NCBI GenBank assembly: GCA_049596455.1
Contig: JBMYLP010000013.1
Location: forward strand, 1 to 47,354
From: UBA7446 sp049596455
Lineage (GTDB): Bacteria; Bacteroidota; Bacteroidia; Flavobacteriales; Flavobacteriaceae
Reading direction: 5' to 3'
DNA: 47,354 bases
Position 1 is the first letter of the stretch. Each line of letters begins with the position of its first letter. Below the pieces are notes generated by a model. It was not told the DNA's origin. It did not search any database and was given only the letters and a program-made list of their open reading frames with translations. Made by a program: the position numbers and the translations under genes. Shown piece after piece: positions 8,232-15,673 of the stretch.

Positions 8232-9307
8232 AAGCGAAAACGCAATTGTTCCTCTATAGGGGTTTGTTGCTTTTCATTTTTAAAGTTTGATAAAGACACG
8301 CCCAACAGGCGCACAGAATCTTGTAACTCTTCTTGATACAGCAGCTTTTTTGCTTCCTCCAAAATTAGACTTGCGTCTGAAATATATAACGGTAGCGTCT
8401 TGCTGCGTGTTTGTATCACAAAATCGGCATATTTTATTTTGAGGGTAACCGTTTTTCCTGCTACTTTCTTTTTACCCATCCGTTTTTGCAAAGCTGAAAC
8501 AATCTCCGCCAAGCGCTCTTCCATATAAATTTCACTCGAAAGATTTTTTGAAAAAGTGCGCTCTGCCCCTACAGATTTTGCAATACGCGTGGGTTTAACT
8601 TCGCTCGTGTGAATGCCCCGCACAACGTGGTAATAATACGTGCCCGACTTGCCAAATTTTTCTGAAAGTTCATCTAACGTTCGCTTTTTTAAATCTGCCC
8701 CCGTGTAAATCCCCAACCGATACATTTTGTCGGCGGTTACCCTTCCAATGCCGTGAAACTTCCGAATGTCCAACGCCTCCATAAAAGACAACACTTCCTC
8801 AGGGGGAATGGTTTTTTGTCCGTTGGGTTTGTTGTAATCGCTTGCCACTTTTGCCAAAAATTTATTGATTGATATTCCAGCAGATGCCGTGAGTTGGGTT
8901 TTGGTGTGAATTTTAGCTCGAATTTCGGTGGCAATTTGCGTTGCCGATACCATCCCTTTTTTGTTTTGGGTAACGTCCAAGTAGGCTTCATCTAACGAAA
9001 GCGGCTCTACCAAATCGGTGTACTCATAAAAAATCTCCCGAATTTGTTCCGAAACCTCTCTGTATCGCGTGCCATTTGAGGGCACAAAAATCAACTCTGG
9101 GCATAGCTTTTTGGCTTGCCTTCCCGACATGGCACTGCGCACGCCATAGGGTCGTGCTTCATAACTGGCTGCAGCAACAACACCTCGTTCAGAACCTCCG
9201 CCAACCGCAATGGGTTTGCCTCGCAATTCAGGGTTGTCCAACTGCTCTACAGAGGCAAAAAACGCATCCATATCAATATGTACAATTTTACGAATGGGAA
9301 AATCCAT
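8228..9307 (-). CDS. dinB: DNA polymerase IV (Y family)
   Basis: An error-prone translesion polymerase. The 359-residue protein begins with the palm motif VHIDMDAFFASVEQ, with Asp12 as a catalytic metal ligand, and has the second catalytic motif SLDEAYLDVT. A helix-hairpin-helix stretch FHGIGRVTADKMYRLG follows, then the little-finger domain. The C-terminal tail TPIEEQLRFRF carries EQLRF, close to the QLxLF clamp-binding peptide expected for this family. It converges on pyk with a 4-base overlap. A near-match to the -7 element (TATTTTTA) ends 4 bases before its ATG; no LexA-type site was recognised. Confidence 0.96.
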   Translation of the reverse strand: MDFPIRKIVHIDMDAFFASVEQLDNPELRGKPIAVGGGSERGVVAAASYEARPYGVRSAMSGRQAKKLCPELIFVPSNGTRYREVSEQIREIFYEYTDLVEPLSLDEAYLDVTQNKKGMVSATQIATEIRAKIHTKTQLTASAGISINKFLAKVASDYNKPNGQKTIPPEEVLSFMEALDIRKFHGIGRVTADKMYRLGIYTGADLKKRTLDELSEKFGKSGTYYYHVVRGIHTSEVKPTRIAKSVGAERTFSKNLSSEIYMEERLAEIVSALQKRMGKKKVAGKTVTLKIKYADFVIQTRSKTLPLYISDASLILEEAKKLLYQEELQDSVRLLGVSLSNFKNEKQQTPIEEQLRFRF

Positions 9308-9452
9308 ACGTAAAAATACAGGTTTGGGTGCGTTATTGCTCTAAATGGCAGACAAGAAAATTTTTTGATACAAGTACTTCTCGATACTAAATTCTTAAAG
9401 CATTTCACTCGAAGTGACAGCATTAACTACTAAACGTTGTTCCGTTAATTAG

Positions 9453-9460
9453 TACTTTTG
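9453..9460 (+). promoter_or_regulatory. -7 element of rbfA-permease unit
   Basis: Reads TACTTTTG, matching TAnnTTTG, 4 bases before the rbfA ATG, implying a leaderless or very short-leader transcript. The 157-base gap from dinB holds no other feature that I can support. Confidence 0.55.
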
Positions 9461-9464
9461 GTGT

Positions 9465-9827
9465 ATGGAAACACAACGACAGAAAAAAATCAATGCGCTA
9501 TTGCAACAAGAAATCACAGCGCTTTTGCAGGGTGCCATTCGCGCACAGGGCGTAAAAAACTTGGTGCTTTCGGTTTCCAAAGTCAGCATTACCGTTGACC
9601 TTAGTGTGGCAAAAGTGTATCTCTCCATTTTTCCACACCACAAAGCCAAAGAGATTTTGCAAGGAATTCAAGGGAACAAAAATGTGTTGAAGCACGATTT
9701 GGCACAACACCTACGCAACGATTTGCGCAAGGTTCCCGATTTAATTTTTTACTTAGACGATTCGCTTGAATACATCGATGCGATTGAAGCTTCGCTTACG
9801 CGAAAAAATGACCCTTTGAAAGAATAA
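9465..9827 (+). CDS. rbfA: Ribosome-binding factor A
   Basis: Helps late maturation of the 30S ribosomal subunit by binding near the 5' end of 16S rRNA. The 120-residue protein shows the KH-like RbfA pattern: an N-terminal QRQKKINALLQQEI helix, the ITVDLSVAKVYLSIFP strands, and the C-terminal LRKVPDLIFYLDDSLEY segment, which is highly characteristic. Length is normal. It is followed after one base by a membrane permease, an arrangement common in Bacteroidota. Confidence 0.94.
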   Translation: METQRQKKINALLQQEITALLQGAIRAQGVKNLVLSVSKVSITVDLSVAKVYLSIFPHHKAKEILQGIQGNKNVLKHDLAQHLRNDLRKVPDLIFYLDDSLEYIDAIEASLTRKNDPLKE

Positions 9828-9828
9828 C

Positions 9829-11022
9829 ATGCGCTTTACTCGCTTACTTGCGTTACGCTATACGTTTGGACTACGAAAAAAAGTAGCGGTTACGCTAATC
9901 AGTCGCTTTGCGGCTTTTGTGGTGGGCGTTTCGGTGTTTGCCTTTTTTATTGTGCTGTCGGTGTTTGGTGGGTTGCGGCAATTTGGATTGGAATTTACCC
10001 ACGCATTTGACCCAGATATTTATATCGAATCTACCTCCGCCGAACTTTTTGACATTAACGATAGTGCGCTTAAAGCCGTGCACCAACATCCCGATGTTGA
10101 GGTGGTTTCCGCTGCGCTGTCACAAGAAATGATGCTGCGCTTTAAAGACCGCACTGCTTTTGCCAACATCATTGGTGTGGATAGCTTATTTAGCAAGGTG
10201 GTTGCGGGAGAAACCATGGTGGGCGAATGGGTTTCCCCCGATGCCTACGATCTTGTGTTGGGTATTGGCGTGTTGTCGCAACTGGATGGCGCTGCCTATG
10301 ACCACCCTGAAGGGGTAACGCTTTTGGTGCCGAATTCAAAAAGTAAAAGCGTCCTCAACCAACAGCCTTTTCGATCGCAAACGGCATTAGCACGTGGGGT
10401 GTTTCAGCTTGGCGAAACCGTAGACGAAACCACCGCTTTTGCTCCCCTTGCTATGGTGCGACAGTTGTTGCGGATTTCTCCCGAAAATGCTTCTGCATTA
10501 TATGTAAAACTTGCGTCGCAAGTCAATGACCAAAAGGTGCAAGAAAATCTTCAGCAAGCCTTGGGTAGTAACTACCGCGTGCTGACCAAAGCAGAGCGCA
10601 ACCCGGCGTTGTATAAAATGCTCCAAACAGAACGGGTGGTCGTTATCGGAATTCTTTCGCTTGTGGTGCTTATTGCGTTGTTTAATGTGGTGGGGGCTAT
10701 CATTATGACCGTTTTGGAAAAGAAGGAAAACATAAAAACCCTTTACCAACTGGGTGCGCCCGTAACTGCCTTACAGCGAGTGTTTTTTAGTCAAGGGGTG
10801 TTGCTAAGTGGTGTGGGTGGCGGCATTGGGTTTTTGGTGGCTTTGGTGTTGGTGGTGCTTCAAAAAACAACGCCTTTTGTGCAAATTCCTGGGTCATATT
10901 TGGCGTATCCTGTAGCCTTGGAGTGGTCTGCTTTTTGGACGGTGCTTTTAGTCGTAGGAGCATTAAGTACGCTCGTGTCTTGGCTTACCGCTAAGGTGGT
11001 AAAAGGGGTGGTTCGAGATTGA
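9829..11022 (+). CDS. FtsX-like ABC transporter permease
   Basis: An inner-membrane permease of 397 residues with the MacB/LolCE layout: one transmembrane segment near residues 24-46, a large periplasmic region (about 50-260), then three C-terminal segments near 270-292, 320-345 and 362-385. The cytoplasmic MTVLEKKENIKTLYQLGA stretch is the coupling-helix region typical of LolC and LolE. A lipoprotein-release role is plausible from the family, but no ATPase gene is adjacent, so the partner is not shown. It starts one base after rbfA. Confidence 0.88.
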   Translation: MRFTRLLALRYTFGLRKKVAVTLISRFAAFVVGVSVFAFFIVLSVFGGLRQFGLEFTHAFDPDIYIESTSAELFDINDSALKAVHQHPDVEVVSAALSQEMMLRFKDRTAFANIIGVDSLFSKVVAGETMVGEWVSPDAYDLVLGIGVLSQLDGAAYDHPEGVTLLVPNSKSKSVLNQQPFRSQTALARGVFQLGETVDETTAFAPLAMVRQLLRISPENASALYVKLASQVNDQKVQENLQQALGSNYRVLTKAERNPALYKMLQTERVVVIGILSLVVLIALFNVVGAIIMTVLEKKENIKTLYQLGAPVTALQRVFFSQGVLLSGVGGGIGFLVALVLVVLQKTTPFVQIPGSYLAYPVALEWSAFWTVLLVVGALSTLVSWLTAKVVKGVVRD

Positions 11023-11037
11023 TAATTTAAATGGTCC

Positions 11038-12024
11038 TTAAACCCCAACCTCAAAGAGCGCTTCAATTTCGTCCAATACGGCAAACACATCTGCGGGGTC
11101 GTCTTCGGTTACCAAACGTTGGCGGTAGGGTTTAAAATCAGGGATGCCTTTAAAGTAGTTCGTATAATGGCGGCGGGTTTCAAAAACCCCTAATTTTTCG
11201 CCCTTCCAGTCAATAGACATTTCCAAATGACGGCGTGCCATAGCAGCGCGCTCCGCTAGGCTTGGTGGGGGTGCGTGTGTGCCGTGCTTAAAAAAGTGTT
11301 TTACTTCGTTAAAAAACCAAGGGTTGCCAATACTTGCTCTGCCTATCATGGCACCATCAAGACCAAATGCATCCCGCATTTCTAGCGCGCGTTCGGGGGA
11401 ATTTACATCGCCATTGCCAAATACAGGAATATGCATTCTAGGGTTGTTTTTTACCGCTGCAATATGTGTCCAATCCGCATCGCCCTTGTACATCTGGGCT
11501 CTCGTTCTGCCGTGAATGGAAATCGCTTTGGCACCCACATCTTGCAATCGCTCGGCAACCTCTACAATTTGAATGCTTTCATGGTCCCAGCCCAAACGTG
11601 TTTTTACAGTTACAGGCAAATGGGTTCGCTTAACCATGGCTTCGGTCAAGGACACCATCAGCGGAATGTCTTTTAAAATCCCTGCCCCTGCGCCTTTGGA
11701 CACCACTTTTTTTACAGGGCACCCAAAATTGATGTCAATAATATCGGGCTTGGTTTGTGCTACAATATCTACCGATTGTAACATGGAATCCAAATTGGCA
11801 CCAAAAATCTGAATTCCCACAGGGCGTTCCGCCTCGTAGATGTCCAATTTCATCACACTTTTGGCAGCATCACGAATCAATCCTTCGCTGGAGATAAATT
11901 CGGTATAGACCACATCTGCGCCTTGTTCTTTGCAAAGGGCTCGAAACGGCGGGTCACTGACATCTTCCATGGGTGCCAACAGTAGCGGAAATTCGCCAAG
12001 TGCTATGTCGTCAATTTTTACCAT
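11038..12024 (-). CDS. dus: tRNA-dihydrouridine synthase
   Basis: Reduces uridines in tRNA to dihydrouridine, using FMN and NADPH. The 328-residue protein has the TIM-barrel pattern: PLLLAPMEDVSDPPFR at the N-terminus (FMN site), IDINFGCPVKKV with the catalytic Cys, VTVKTRLGW, SIHGRTRAQMY and PVFGNGDV. I chose the ATG at 12024, which makes MVKIDDIALG; a longer frame into the upstream gene is not supported. Start and upstream stop overlap as ATGA, so it is likely coupled to the DoxX-like gene. Which Dus subtype it is cannot be told here. Confidence 0.94.
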   Translation of the reverse strand: MVKIDDIALGEFPLLLAPMEDVSDPPFRALCKEQGADVVYTEFISSEGLIRDAAKSVMKLDIYEAERPVGIQIFGANLDSMLQSVDIVAQTKPDIIDINFGCPVKKVVSKGAGAGILKDIPLMVSLTEAMVKRTHLPVTVKTRLGWDHESIQIVEVAERLQDVGAKAISIHGRTRAQMYKGDADWTHIAAVKNNPRMHIPVFGNGDVNSPERALEMRDAFGLDGAMIGRASIGNPWFFNEVKHFFKHGTHAPPPSLAERAAMARRHLEMSIDWKGEKLGVFETRRHYTNYFKGIPDFKPYRQRLVTEDDPADVFAVLDEIEALFEVGV

Positions 12025-12890
12025 CAGGACGCAAAAGTCGTTTGAGTTCCTTTGGCAATTTCGGTGTCCCAAAACTGCATCATCTTTCCGTTTTTGACCC
12101 AATATACGCGCGGTGGCGCGCTTCCAATCAAATCAAAAAAGGTGTTTACGCCTATCATTTGAAAGGGGAAATCTGAATTTGTTAGTGCATTAAATTGTTT
12201 CACTGTGGTGTCGCCTTCTTCAAAAAATAGCGCAACCACTTGCGGCAAGTCTGCGCCATTGCGTTGTAGTTCCGCCAGTTCTTGGGCGGCTTCTTGGCAA
12301 TGCTCACAACTAAGGTTTAGCACTGCAACCAAATAGTTACCCTTGGTAAAATCGATTTCGACAGCGTTTTCAAACGCAGGGAATTTTGCCACCACCTCAT
12401 CAGGCTCAGTTTGTATGGGCCACACAAATACTGCTGCTGCAAATAGCGCAGGAAGCAATGCCCAGGTGAGCCATGACTTCTTTCCAAATTTGTATTTGTA
12501 TCGCAACAAAAATCCGTTTATCGCCAAAAGCACTACATTTTTGCCCAACGACTCTAAAGGCGACATCGCTATCATTTCGCCAAAACAGCCACAGTTACTT
12601 GTGTCGCCAATAAAAACCAAATAGCCTAAATGCACCGAGAAAATTACCAACAACCAAAAGCTGATACGCAATACTAAGCGAGTATAAAAAGGTAACAACA
12701 AGCCAATGCCGAGCCAAACTTCTAGCGCAATAATGGCGCGTGTTGCCCATGCACCGTAGAGGCGATTGGGAACAATTCCTTGTTGTTCTAAAAGAATTTC
12801 AAAAAATCCAGGGGCAATTGCCTTCGTATATGCCGAAAACAAAAAGGTGGCTGCCAAAAATAACTGTAAAATGGTGCGCAAGTGTGCCAT
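12024..12890 (-). CDS. DoxX/MauE-like membrane protein with thioredoxin-like domain
   Basis: A 288-residue inner-membrane protein. Residues 1-125 form a four-helix DoxX/MauE-like unit holding a CGC motif (Cys100, Cys102). A fifth helix lies near 140-160. The remainder looks like an extracytoplasmic thioredoxin-like domain with the redox-type pair CEHC at 195-198. The composition suggests a role in thiol-disulfide or quinone-linked redox chemistry of the envelope, by analogy with MauE and DoxX; substrates are unknown. The ATG at 12890 is chosen because it follows AAGGAAATT and a -7 element. It is coupled to dus by ATGA. Confidence 0.8.
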   Translation of the reverse strand: MAHLRTILQLFLAATFLFSAYTKAIAPGFFEILLEQQGIVPNRLYGAWATRAIIALEVWLGIGLLLPFYTRLVLRISFWLLVIFSVHLGYLVFIGDTSNCGCFGEMIAMSPLESLGKNVVLLAINGFLLRYKYKFGKKSWLTWALLPALFAAAVFVWPIQTEPDEVVAKFPAFENAVEIDFTKGNYLVAVLNLSCEHCQEAAQELAELQRNGADLPQVVALFFEEGDTTVKQFNALTNSDFPFQMIGVNTFFDLIGSAPPRVYWVKNGKMMQFWDTEIAKGTQTTFAS

Positions 12891-12903
12891 AATTTCCTTT
12901 TGC

Positions 12904-12911
12904 CAAAAATA
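12904..12911 (-). promoter_or_regulatory. -7 element of DoxX-like/dus unit
   Basis: Reads TATTTTTG on the minus strand, matching TAnnTTTG, 13 bases before the chosen ATG. An AAGGAAA stretch lies between them and could help ribosome binding. It lies back to back with the lepA promoter. Confidence 0.55.
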
Positions 12912-12953
12912 ACTTTTCTTTGGCACTTTCGTCGCCTCTAGGCTTGCATAGCG

Positions 12954-12961
12954 TATCTTTG
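12954..12961 (+). promoter_or_regulatory. -7 element of lepA
   Basis: Reads TATCTTTG, matching TAnnTTTG, with 22 bases to the lepA ATG. This gives a short normal leader. Confidence 0.55.
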
Positions 12962-12983
12962 TAGGCTAAGGCGTTTGTTTCCC

Positions 12984-14780
12984 ATGAAGCACATTCGAAA
13001 TTTCTGCATTATCGCACACATCGACCACGGCAAGAGCACGCTTGCCGACAGGCTGCTTGATGCCACCGGTGCCGTAACCGACAGAGAAAAACAAGACCAG
13101 CTGTTAGACGACATGGATTTGGAGCGCGAGCGTGGCATTACCATTAAGTCGCACGCCATTCAAATGGACTTTGAACTCGACGGTGAAAACTATGTGTTTA
13201 ATTTGATTGACACGCCGGGGCACGTTGATTTTTCATATGAAGTGTCACGCTCCATTGCGGCTTGCGAAGGTGCGCTGCTCGTGGTAGATGCCGCCCAAAG
13301 CATTCAGGCGCAAACTATTTCAAATTTGTATTTGGCTCTCGAAAACGATTTGGAAATTATTCCCGTGCTTAACAAGGTAGATTTGCCCTCTGCAAATCCC
13401 GAAGAAGTTACTGACGATATTGTGGACTTGTTGGGCTGCAATGCCGATGAGGTCATTCACGCCTCTGCCAAAACAGGATTGGGAATTGATGCGTTGCTAC
13501 GCGCCATTGTGGAGCGTGTTCCTGCACCCAAAGGCGATGTTGATGCGCCACTACAAGCGCTTATTTTTGATTCCGTCTATAATCCATTTCGCGGAGTGGA
13601 AACCTATTTCCGTATCCTTAACGGAAAAATCAACAAAGGGGAGCAGGTACAATTTATGGCAACCCAAAAAAATTATAACGCCGACGAAATTGGTGCATTA
13701 AAACTCAAACAAGAACCTCGTAAACAAATGCTTGCCGGCGATGTGGGTTACCTCATCACGGGGGTAAAAGAAGCCAAAGAAGTAAAGGTGGGCGATACAA
13801 TTACCTCAGTGGCACGGCCAACAGAAAGCGCCATTGAAGGCTTTGAGGAGGTAAAACCAATGGTTTTTGCGGGGATTTACCCTGTGGATACCGAAGAATA
13901 TGAAGAGTTGCGCGCCTCTATGGAAAAGCTGCAGCTTAACGATGCTTCGTTGGTCTTTGCGCCCGAAAGTTCGGCGGCACTTGGCTTTGGTTTTCGTTGT
14001 GGGTTTTTGGGGATGCTGCACTTGGAAATTATTCAAGAGCGGTTGGAACGTGAGTTTAATATGACCGTGATTACTACAGTGCCCAACGTGTCGTATCATG
14101 CCTACAGCAAAAAAAACCCAAACGATATCATTATCGTTAACAATCCTTCGGATTTGCCAGACCCCTCAGTGCTTGACCGTGTGGAAGAGCCATTTATAAA
14201 AGCAACGATTATCACCAAGTCCGATTTTGTAGGCAATGTAATGAGTTTGTGTATTGAAAAACGGGGCGTCATTACCAACCAAACCTACCTTACGCCCGAG
14301 CGTGTAGAATTGCATTTTGATTTGCCATTAGCCGAAATTGTATTTGATTTTTACGATCGATTAAAGTCTGTTTCCAAAGGATATGCTTCTTTTGACTATA
14401 GCCCCATGGGCTTGCGCCAGTCCAAACTGGTTCGTGTAGATGTGTTGCTTAACGGTAATTCAGTAGATGCCCTTTCGGCGCTTGTTCACACAGATAACGC
14501 TTATGGTTTAGGGAAAAAAATATGTGAAAAGCTCCAAAAAATGATTCCGCGCCAGCAATTTGATATTCCTATTCAGGCAGCTATTGGCGCAAAAATTATC
14601 GCAAGAGAAACCGTTAAAGCTGTCCGTAAAGATGTAACGGCAAAATGTTACGGGGGCGACATCACCCGAAAACGAAAACTCCTAGAGCGTCAGAAAAAGG
14701 GGAAAAAGAAAATGCGCCAAATTGGAAATGTAGAAATTCCGCAACAAGCATTTATGGCGGTGCTAAAGCTTAACGAGTAA
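12984..14780 (+). CDS. lepA: Elongation factor 4 (LepA)
   Basis: A ribosome-dependent GTPase that acts on translation, in particular on stalled or initiating ribosomes. The 598-residue protein opens MKHIRNFCIIAHIDHGKST, with the P-loop near residues 12-19, then RERGITIKS (G2 region), DTPGHVDF (G3) and NKVDLP (G4). EF-G-like domains II, III and V follow, and the LepA-specific C-terminal domain ends with RKLLERQKKGKKKMRQIG. The ATG at 12984 is chosen over an in-frame TTG at 12975. Length is standard. It is probably transcribed alone. Confidence 0.97.
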   Translation: MKHIRNFCIIAHIDHGKSTLADRLLDATGAVTDREKQDQLLDDMDLERERGITIKSHAIQMDFELDGENYVFNLIDTPGHVDFSYEVSRSIAACEGALLVVDAAQSIQAQTISNLYLALENDLEIIPVLNKVDLPSANPEEVTDDIVDLLGCNADEVIHASAKTGLGIDALLRAIVERVPAPKGDVDAPLQALIFDSVYNPFRGVETYFRILNGKINKGEQVQFMATQKNYNADEIGALKLKQEPRKQMLAGDVGYLITGVKEAKEVKVGDTITSVARPTESAIEGFEEVKPMVFAGIYPVDTEEYEELRASMEKLQLNDASLVFAPESSAALGFGFRCGFLGMLHLEIIQERLEREFNMTVITTVPNVSYHAYSKKNPNDIIIVNNPSDLPDPSVLDRVEEPFIKATIITKSDFVGNVMSLCIEKRGVITNQTYLTPERVELHFDLPLAEIVFDFYDRLKSVSKGYASFDYSPMGLRQSKLVRVDVLLNGNSVDALSALVHTDNAYGLGKKICEKLQKMIPRQQFDIPIQAAIGAKIIARETVKAVRKDVTAKCYGGDITRKRKLLERQKKGKKKMRQIGNVEIPQQAFMAVLKLNE

Positions 14781-14824
14781 GGTTTAAGGTTGTATAAAAC
14801 CAACTTTTTCCTATATTTTAGCGT

Positions 14825-15673
14825 ATGCACAAAAACGAATATCACACAATTGTCGTTGGTGTGGCGTTTTCGCCCAACTTAAAAGCCAATGTTTTTGAGG
14901 CGCTCCGTATGAGTGTCTTGTTTAACGCCGCGTTGGTCATGGTGCATGTGGGTGAAAAGAACACCAAAAAAGAAGCTGCGCTTCAAAAAATTATTTCCGA
15001 TTTTCCAGAAACGCTTCCAAAATATTCCGTGTTGTGGAAGGCAGGACACCCTGCGGAAGTGTTGCTTAACGCCTGTGTGGATGAAAAAGCAGATTTACTC
15101 ATTCTGGGTGCGCTTCAACGGGAAGGGTTACTAAAATATTATATCGGTTCTGTGGCGCGAAAGCTCACCCGAAAATGTCCTTGCGATGTGTTGTTGCTCA
15201 TTAAACCTTCTGTTGAACGCCTCCCTTGCTCGTATGCTGTGGTAAATGGGTTGGCACATGAAAAAACCGAGGTTGCCATTGCCCGTGCGTTTTATGTGTT
15301 ACATGCGCTTGGAGCAAACCGCCTTACTATTGTAGAAGAAATTCCCGAAGATGATGTTGCGGTTAAGGTGGATGACGATCGTGGGTTGCGAAAATCTACC
15401 ATTGTAAAAGAGCGCATTAAGCTGCGTGAAGATTCGCGCGTAAAGAAAATATTACACCAAATTCCTGCCTCTTTTAAAGAAACGGTGGCGCATGATGTGC
15501 AACCTATTTTTGGGCGCCGAGGGTATTCTATCGGGCATTTTGCCCGAGTAAAACGCGCGGATTTGTTGGTGATGAATGCCCCACAAAAACACTCCCTTTG
15601 GGATCGTCTTTTCCCCCATGATTTAGAATATATTTTGTCTGATTTACCCACCGATGTTTTAATTGTGCGCTAA
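14825..15673 (+). CDS. Tandem universal stress protein
   Basis: A 282-residue cytoplasmic protein with two UspA-like halves. The first half (1-130) has the opening strand HTIVVGVAFS, DLLILGALQ and a partial nucleotide motif ending IGSVARKLTRKCPCDVLLL. The usual second glycine of the ATP-binding loop is Gln in LGALQ, so binding is uncertain. The second half (about 135-282) keeps the fold pattern but lacks the loop motif. Its TAA overlaps the ATG of the SulP gene (TAATG), so the two are probably translated together. This suggests that the Usp regulates, or reports on, anion transport; that is inference. Confidence 0.85.
   Translation: MHKNEYHTIVVGVAFSPNLKANVFEALRMSVLFNAALVMVHVGEKNTKKEAALQKIISDFPETLPKYSVLWKAGHPAEVLLNACVDEKADLLILGALQREGLLKYYIGSVARKLTRKCPCDVLLLIKPSVERLPCSYAVVNGLAHEKTEVAIARAFYVLHALGANRLTIVEEIPEDDVAVKVDDDRGLRKSTIVKERIKLREDSRVKKILHQIPASFKETVAHDVQPIFGRRGYSIGHFARVKRADLLVMNAPQKHSLWDRLFPHDLEYILSDLPTDVLIVR

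Noticed and set aside
14781..14824. Hairpin terminator after lepA
   Set aside because: Only a 4-bp stem (GTTG/CAAC) with a poor match around it could be drawn before the T run; too weak to report.
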